Program-made: the position numbers and the translations under genes
The notes under the pieces: model-generated
Databases searched by the model: none
The model's input: the letters and a program-made list of their open reading frames with translations, nothing else
What the model was told of the DNA's origin: nothing
Origin: Gemmataceae bacterium
GTDB taxonomy: Bacteria > Planctomycetota > Planctomycetia > Gemmatales > Gemmataceae
DNA length: 6,237 nt
Assembly: GCA_025056835.1 (NCBI GenBank)
Contig: JANWVS010000141.1
Span: 1-6,237 of the forward strand
Direction of reading: 5' to 3'
Shown: positions 1 to 3,462 of the stretch, piece by piece
Layout: each line of letters starts with the position of its first letter
How positions within the stretch are numbered: the first letter of the stretch is position 1

Positions 1-198
1 GCCACGAACCCAGCGGAGTATTGGGCCGAAGGCTGCCAAGCCTACTTCGATTGTATGCGCCCCCAGTTCGGGGCCAACACACGCGAAAAGCTCCAAAAAT
101 ACGATCCCGGCCTGTTCGCCCTGGTCGACGAGGTGTATCGGCAGTCGCCATTTCGGTACGTACGCTACGACGTGCGGAAGCGGCAACGCCGCGAGTAA
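1..198 (+). CDS. C-terminal fragment of a possible metallopeptidase-like protein (5' end outside window)
   Basis: Frame 1 is open from the first base to a TAA at 196-198 and encodes the last 65 residues of a protein that starts upstream. The fragment begins with NPAEYWAEG, followed by QAYFDC, NTREKLQKYDP and a basic tail ending RKRQRRE. The pattern N-P-x-E-[YF]-[WF]-A-E is what one expects around the third zinc ligand (Glu) of gluzincin metallopeptidases of the anthrax lethal-factor-like group, where an HEXXH helix lies upstream; that helix would be outside this window. Similar YWAEG...QxYFD endings occur, as far as I recall, in secreted planctomycete proteins. The coding call rests on the open frame and the protein-like composition. 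The peptidase assignment is an inference from one motif. The gene converges on the oxidoreductase at 250-1371 with 51 bases between the two stop codons and no convincing T-tailed terminator. Confidence 0.6.
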   Translation, partial: ATNPAEYWAEGCQAYFDCMRPQFGANTREKLQKYDPGLFALVDEVYRQSPFRYVRYDVRKRQRRE

Positions 199-249
199 GC
201 CGAGTCGCCGTCGGCCGGCTCGACGAGGGTGGTGTCGTAATTCGGACCC

Positions 250-1371
250 TCACATCAATTCCAACGGATGCCGGCGATTTTTCAATGGTAAGTCCACGGC
301 CGCGCGCAGGCGGTGCGACTCATAGACGGCCATGATCATTTCCAAAGCTCCGCGGGCGTCGTAGACGCTACCCCTGGGCTGGCGGTCTTTTTCGATCGCC
401 TCGATCAAGTCTTGAACGATCCAAACATTGCCTTGGCCGAGGCCGCCGTCCTTGAGCGGCTCCGGTTTGCCCAAGCCGGCGCTGGTGATTTCTTGCCACG
501 CGGCGCGGCTGCGGCCGGCAAACCAACCGGGGTCGGCCAGAAAATACGCTGCGGGCAGGCTGCCGGTCGCTACCTGAATGACGCCGCGGCTGCCGTAGAC
601 TGTCAGATGAAAGCGGTCCGGTTCGCCGGGCCGGCGCGTCGCTTTCTGGGAAGCGAAATAACCGACCATGCCCTTGTCGAATCCGTACTGGGCCGTGATG
701 TGATCGCCGGCAACCAGACCCATGGCTTCGCCGCCTTGGCGGATGTCGGCCTTGACGGCGGGTGCCGCTCGATCCTTGCCGAGTACCCCCACGCGAGCGT
801 AACACCAGCGGGCGTCGCCGGCCAGAAAACGCATCAGGTCGAAAATGTGGGTCCCCAAGACCATCAAATCTTGACCGCCGACGCGGGAATCTTCTTTGCC
901 CCGGCCGCGCATTTCGAGGACTTCGCCGATCTGCCCGGCGGCGATCAGTTCCTTGACGCGCGCCAGCCGCGGGCTGTAGCGGGTCTGGTGGGCGATGGCC
1001 AGCTTGACGTGATGTTTTTCACACGCCGCCACCATTTCATCGGCCTCGACGAGGTTACGGCACATCGGCTTTTCCAAAAAGACGTGCGCTCCCGCTTCGG
1101 CGCAGGCCAACACCATGTCGCGATGCTGGTCAAGCCAGCGCGGGGCCACGCTGACGATCTCCGGCCGCTCTTTTTTGAGCATCTCGCGATAGTCGGCGTA
1201 AGCGTTCTTGGCGCCCAAGCGTTTTTGCGCCGCCGCGACGCCGTTGGCATCGTCAGAGGCGACCGCGACGAACATGACGTTGGAAATCTGCCGCCAGACG
1301 ACGTCGAGACCGTGGCCATAATCGCCCCGCCGCGTCCGACCAATAACAGCTACGCGATACGTCCTTGGCAT
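250..1371 (-). CDS. Gfo/Idh/MocA-family NAD(P)-dependent oxidoreductase
   Basis: A complete 373-residue protein of normal length for the family. The N-terminal Rossmann domain (about residues 5-125) begins with a beta strand RVAVIG and carries the family's EKP signature at residues 100-102 (FLEKPMCR), whose Lys contacts cofactor and substrate in characterised members. The C-terminal alpha/beta domain carries GTHIFD at 173-178, matching the family's GxHxxD catalytic segment with His175 and Asp178. The members act on sugars, inositols and related polyols, but the substrate cannot be read from sequence. The glycine loop is atypical: GRTRRG (11-16) replaces GxGxxG and is followed by DYGHGLD. No signal peptide or Tat motif is seen, so the protein is probably cytoplasmic. 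The ATG at 1369-1371 is supported by a GGAG ten bases upstream (minus strand, 1382-1385). It is transcribed divergently from lexA and has no partner gene here that would suggest a pathway. Confidence 0.93.
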   Translation of the reverse strand: MPRTYRVAVIGRTRRGDYGHGLDVVWRQISNVMFVAVASDDANGVAAAQKRLGAKNAYADYREMLKKERPEIVSVAPRWLDQHRDMVLACAEAGAHVFLEKPMCRNLVEADEMVAACEKHHVKLAIAHQTRYSPRLARVKELIAAGQIGEVLEMRGRGKEDSRVGGQDLMVLGTHIFDLMRFLAGDARWCYARVGVLGKDRAAPAVKADIRQGGEAMGLVAGDHITAQYGFDKGMVGYFASQKATRRPGEPDRFHLTVYGSRGVIQVATGSLPAAYFLADPGWFAGRSRAAWQEITSAGLGKPEPLKDGGLGQGNVWIVQDLIEAIEKDRQPRGSVYDARGALEMIMAVYESHRLRAAVDLPLKNRRHPLELM

Positions 1372-1381
1372 GGTGGTGGGT

Positions 1382-1393
1382 CTCCGATCGGAG
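1382..1393 (-). promoter_or_regulatory. Shine-Dalgarno site of the oxidoreductase inside a 12-bp perfect palindrome
   Basis: CTCCGATCGGAG is a perfect palindrome. Read on the minus strand, its last four bases, GGAG, lie ten bases before the ATG of the oxidoreductase and are its best ribosome-binding site. In RNA it could form a 4-bp stem with a GAUC loop that pairs the GGAG. As DNA it could be a small operator. The ribosome-binding role is reasonably supported. Regulation is speculative, because so short a stem is weak. Confidence 0.45.
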
Positions 1394-1576
1394 CTTCAGT
1401 CGGTCGAGTCAGCATATGTGTTGGCCGGCACCTCGGCGGCAAGCAGGGCTGGTCGATTGTGCCCGTAAGTCGTTCTACATCGGTCGTACACCAATCCGGC
1501 TCGTTCGAAACGTCAGGACTTTAATCTCCCACTCGAACGGTCTGGTGGGCGGTAAGGCACGGGAAGAAATTCCGCC

Positions 1577-1605
1577 TGGATTTCTGTACAAAGATCTAAT
1601 ATACT
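1577..1605 (+). promoter_or_regulatory. Probable sigma70-type promoter of lexA
   Basis: TATACT at 1600-1605 matches five of six positions of the -10 consensus and sits in the most AT-rich stretch of the intergenic region. The hexamer 17 bases upstream, TGGATT at 1577-1582, is a poor -35 match (three of six). The predicted transcript would begin near 1612, leaving a leader of about 68 bases before the ATG at 1680. The weak -35 leaves room for a different or activator-assisted promoter. Confidence 0.45.
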
Positions 1606-1637
1606 TGAGTACATATGGAAAAGTGTCGATGATGTAC
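1585..1637. promoter_or_regulatory. Three regularly spaced GTAC elements around the lexA promoter; candidate LexA operator
   Basis: GTAC cores occur at 1586-1589 (in TGTACA), 1609-1612 (in GTACAT) and 1634-1637 (in ATGTAC), with core-to-core spacing of 23 and 25 bases. The first two form an inverted pair TGTAC-N19-GTACA that brackets the -10 hexamer. The second and third form an inverted pair GTACAT-N17-ATGTAC. LexA usually represses its own gene from a dyad close to the promoter, so this is a natural place for an operator. Neither CTGT-N8-ACAG (E. coli type) nor GAAC-N4-GTTC (Bacillus type) is present here. The assignment to LexA is an inference, and the elements may be fortuitous. Confidence 0.3.
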
Positions 1638-1647
1638 GCATCGGCAC
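1623..1647 (+). promoter_or_regulatory. 9-bp hairpin in the lexA leader
   Basis: GTGTCGATG at 1623-1631 pairs with CATCGGCAC at 1639-1647, with one G-U pair and a 7-base loop, ATGTACG. The structure lies between the predicted transcription start and the Shine-Dalgarno site (1666-1670). As DNA the same dyad could be a protein-binding site, since its loop carries the third GTAC element. No T-run follows, so it is not a terminator. It also covers two in-frame ATG codons (1629 and 1632), which makes them unlikely starts for lexA. Confidence 0.4.
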
Positions 1648-1665
1648 CACAACCCAAACGCAATC

Positions 1666-1670
1666 GGAGG
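1666..1670 (+). promoter_or_regulatory. Ribosome-binding site that fixes the lexA start
   Basis: GGAGG lies nine bases before the ATG at 1680-1682. It is the clearest Shine-Dalgarno sequence in the region, and it selects this ATG over the in-frame ATGs at 1629 and 1632, which have no comparable site upstream. Confidence 0.75.
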
Positions 1671-1679
1671 GCCAGAAAA

Positions 1680-2285
1680 ATGCCGGACTTCAGCCAAGTG
1701 ACTGAGCGGCAGCGGCAGATTTATGAGTTCATCCGCGACAAGATCGAAAGCCGCGGCTATGGGCCAACTGTCCGCGAGATCGGCATGAAATTCGAGATCA
1801 AGTCGCCCAATGGCGTCATGTGTCATTTGAAGGCCCTGGAGAAGAAAGGATTAATCAAGCGGGAGGAACACGCGGCGAGGGCGATCCAATTGGTCGACCA
1901 TCGGCCGCCGGCGGCCGGTCTGCCGTTTTTGGGCCTTGTCGCCGCTGGGGCACCCATTCCGGCGCTGGAACAGGCGGAGCGGATCGTTTTCGACGATCTA
2001 TTCGGCGGCGAGGACCGGTTTGCCTTGCAAGTGCGCGGCAATTCGATGATCGACAGCCACATCGAAGACGGCGACTACGTCGTCATCAAGAGGCAAGAGA
2101 CCGCGGAAAACGGTGCGCGCGTGGTCGCCATGATCGACAACGAAGTGACCTTAAAGCGTTTCTACAAAGAAAAGGATCGCATCCGCCTCGAGCCGGCCAA
2201 TGGCACGATGGAGCCGATCTTTGTGGATTCTTCGCGCGATATTCGTATCCTCGGCGTGCTGCAAGGCGTGCTGCGCAAGTGCTGA
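1680..2285 (+). CDS. lexA: LexA repressor, SOS response regulator and self-cleaving serine peptidase (S24)
   Basis: A 201-residue protein, the usual LexA length (202 in E. coli). Residues about 1-72 form the winged helix-turn-helix DNA-binding domain: VTERQRQIYEFI, then PTVREIG and the recognition helix starting SPNG (42-45), then LKALEKKGLI. The C-terminal latent peptidase domain shows the Ala-Gly self-cleavage site at residues 89-90 (LVAAGAP), the nucleophile Ser122 in GNSMID and the general-base Lys159 in VTLKRF. LexA dimers repress DNA-repair genes and are cleaved when RecA filaments form on damaged DNA. Compared with E. coli LexA, the recognition helix keeps Ser-Pro-Asn but has Met47 and Cys48 where E. 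coli has Glu44 and Glu45, so operator specificity may differ. The gene appears to be transcribed alone, from the promoter near 1600 to the terminator at 2316. The start is set by GGAGG at 1666-1670. Confidence 0.97.
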   Translation: MPDFSQVTERQRQIYEFIRDKIESRGYGPTVREIGMKFEIKSPNGVMCHLKALEKKGLIKREEHAARAIQLVDHRPPAAGLPFLGLVAAGAPIPALEQAERIVFDDLFGGEDRFALQVRGNSMIDSHIEDGDYVVIKRQETAENGARVVAMIDNEVTLKRFYKEKDRIRLEPANGTMEPIFVDSSRDIRILGVLQGVLRKC

Positions 2286-2315
2286 ACGTACGCTCGGGCG
2301 ATAAAGCGCGGCGTC

Positions 2316-2347
2316 AAGGCGGCTCGATCGAGCCGTCTTTCTTTTTT
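2316..2347 (+). terminator. Rho-independent terminator of lexA
   Basis: The 16-bp perfect palindrome CGGCTCGATCGAGCCG (2320-2335) is extended by flanking pairs to 2316-2339, including one G-T wobble. It is followed directly by a T-rich run, TCTTTCTTTTTT, ending at 2347. It begins 31 bases after the lexA stop codon. It separates lexA from metF and implies a separate metF promoter. Confidence 0.92.
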
Positions 2348-2356
2348 CAGCCAGGG

Positions 2357-2397
2357 TACAATGAAAGCTGTCGCCCGACTTGCTTGCACCGAAAGGG
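2357..2397 (+). promoter_or_regulatory. Probable metF -10 element and ribosome-binding site
   Basis: TACAAT at 2357-2362 matches five of six positions of the -10 consensus. No good -35 is seen, since that position falls in the lexA terminator. Transcription would start near 2369. GAAAGGG at 2391-2397 then lies five bases before a GTG at 2403-2405 and could serve as its Shine-Dalgarno site. If correct, the upstream in-frame ATG at 2361, which overlaps the -10 element, cannot be the start. No SAM or other riboswitch fold is apparent in the short leader. Confidence 0.4.
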
Positions 2398-2402
2398 CCT
2401 AC

Positions 2403-3281
2403 GTGCGCATCTGCCACCTGTACGACCGGCCGGAGCCGACGATTTCCTTCGAATTCTTCCCGCCCAAGACGCTCGAGGGCGAGGAGACGTTGTTTCGGGA
2501 AACGATACCGGAATTGCTCCGGTTGCGACCGGCGTTTTTTTCCGTGACCTATGGTGCTGGGGGCGGCACACGCGACAACACCCTTCGCATCGTCAGCCGT
2601 ATTCGCCGCGAGTTCGGCGTCGAGGCGATGTCTCATTTAACGTGCGTCGGCTCCACAGCGGCCATGGTAAGTAAGTATCTTGACGACGCCCACGCCGCGG
2701 GCATCGAAAACATCCTCGCCTTGCGCGGCGACCCGCCGCAAGGGCAGAGCGAGTTTCAACCGGTTGCGGGAGGATTCGCCCACGCGATCGACTTGGTGCG
2801 CTACATCAAGCAGCGCGGCCAGTTCGGCATCGCAGCGGCCTGTTATCCCGAGGGCCATCTCGAGTGTCCCCATAAACACTGGGACTGGGACCGGGCCGCC
2901 GCCAAGGTCGAAGCCGGGGCCGAGGTCCTCATCACCCAACTCTTTTACGATTGGAGCGACTTCCTCGACATGTACGACTATCTCCGCAATCGCCGCGGCC
3001 TGACCGTGCCGATCATTCCCGGTGTCTTGCCGTTTCTGGGAACGGCCCAGATCAAACGCTTCACGACCCTCTGCGGCGCCAAACTCGCCCGACCGCTGCT
3101 GCGGAAATTGGAAGCCCACGCCGACGATGATGAGGCGGTGCGGCAACTCGGCGTCGAAGTCTGCACCGACATTTGTCGCCGACTGCTCGACCACGGCGTC
3201 GCCGGCATTCACTTTTATTGCCTGAACCGGACGACGAGTTGCGCGGAGATCATGAGAAATCTCGGTTTGTCGGCCCCCTGA
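2403..3281 (+). CDS. metF: 5,10-methylenetetrahydrofolate reductase
   Basis: MetF is a cytoplasmic FAD enzyme that reduces 5,10-methylene-THF to 5-methyl-THF for methionine synthesis. The protein has the expected (beta/alpha)8-barrel landmarks in order: SFEFFPPKT with the catalytic Glu17 (E. coli Glu28), FFSVTYGAGGGTRD, HLTCVGST, the FAD-site segment ALRGDPPQG with Asp110 (E. coli Asp120), AACYPEGH, ITQLFYD with Gln179 (E. coli Gln183), VPIIPGVLPF and the C-terminal GIHFYCLNR. With the GTG start it has 292 residues, close to 296 in E. coli. There is no C-terminal SAM-regulatory domain, as usual in bacteria. An in-frame ATG at 2361 would add 14 residues with no similarity I recognise. I prefer GTG because of the GAAAGGG site and because the ATG overlaps a likely -10 element. 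The function is firm; the start is not. Confidence 0.95.
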   Translation: MRICHLYDRPEPTISFEFFPPKTLEGEETLFRETIPELLRLRPAFFSVTYGAGGGTRDNTLRIVSRIRREFGVEAMSHLTCVGSTAAMVSKYLDDAHAAGIENILALRGDPPQGQSEFQPVAGGFAHAIDLVRYIKQRGQFGIAAACYPEGHLECPHKHWDWDRAAAKVEAGAEVLITQLFYDWSDFLDMYDYLRNRRGLTVPIIPGVLPFLGTAQIKRFTTLCGAKLARPLLRKLEAHADDDEAVRQLGVEVCTDICRRLLDHGVAGIHFYCLNRTTSCAEIMRNLGLSAP

Positions 3282-3290
3282 GAGCCAACC

Positions 3291-3431
3291 ATGAGCTATG
3301 TTTGGAGCATGAGACAAGCAACCCAGACCTATCTCGACGACGCCTCTTGTCCGACGGCGTTTGTTGTGTTGCCGTCGATCATCGGCGCCTTGGTGTGGCT
3401 GTGCGTGATGTTGAGCCACATGCCGCGTTGA
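3291..3431 (+). CDS. Possible small single-helix membrane protein
   Basis: An ATG nine bases after the metF stop opens a 46-codon frame ending in TGA at 3429-3431. The predicted peptide has a polar N-terminal half (MSYVWSMRQATQTYLDDASC) and one hydrophobic stretch of about 17 residues (AFVVLPSIIGALVWLCV), followed by a short tail with His and Arg, as in a small membrane-anchored protein. A weak GAGAG lies six bases before the ATG. The close spacing would allow co-transcription with metF. I recognise no family. It may be a chance frame, but it fills the otherwise empty gap before the convergent gene almost exactly and has a coherent membrane-protein profile. Confidence 0.4.
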   Translation: MSYVWSMRQATQTYLDDASCPTAFVVLPSIIGALVWLCVMLSHMPR

Positions 3432-3462
3432 GCCTTGGTCTTTCGCGCACGGCGGCGAGGCC

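Larger units (their letters stand above)
1372..1679. other. Divergent intergenic region between the oxidoreductase and lexA
   Basis: These 308 bases separate two divergent start codons. An open plus-strand frame runs through the region into lexA, but its translation is Trp/Arg/Ser-rich and unlike any LexA N-terminus, so I do not count it as coding. The half near the oxidoreductase (about 1394-1480) shows no convincing promoter hexamers on either strand. In the middle there is a 7-bp inverted repeat, CGTTCGA at 1502-1508 and TCGAACG at 1533-1539, separated by 24 bases. From 1577 onward the sequence becomes more AT-rich and holds the lexA promoter, GTAC elements, leader hairpin and ribosome-binding site, which are listed separately. 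Confidence 0.7.

Noticed and set aside
199..249. Possible bidirectional terminator between the two convergent genes at the left end
   Set aside because: Only short, interrupted GC pairings can be drawn and there is no T-run on either strand.
313..1524. A 403-codon open frame on the plus strand opposite the oxidoreductase
   Set aside because: The minus strand encodes a complete Gfo/Idh/MocA protein with intact motifs. The plus frame has no recognisable domain and is a GC-rich shadow.
1365..1679. N-terminal extension of lexA from an upstream ATG
   Set aside because: The extension is not LexA-like, crosses the promoter and hairpin, and is overruled by the GGAGG site nine bases before the ATG at 1680.
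2286..2402. SAM or cobalamin riboswitch ahead of metF
   Set aside because: The space is short and mostly taken by the lexA terminator. No conserved riboswitch core is visible.
1820..2674. A 284-codon plus-strand open frame overlapping lexA and metF
   Set aside because: It is out of frame with two well-identified genes, crosses the terminator, and its translation is Arg/Gly-rich without any domain.
3432..3462. Possible terminator between the small membrane frame and the convergent pseudokinase gene
   Set aside because: GGCC repeats allow only a 4-bp stem with a three-base loop, and no T-tract follows on either strand.
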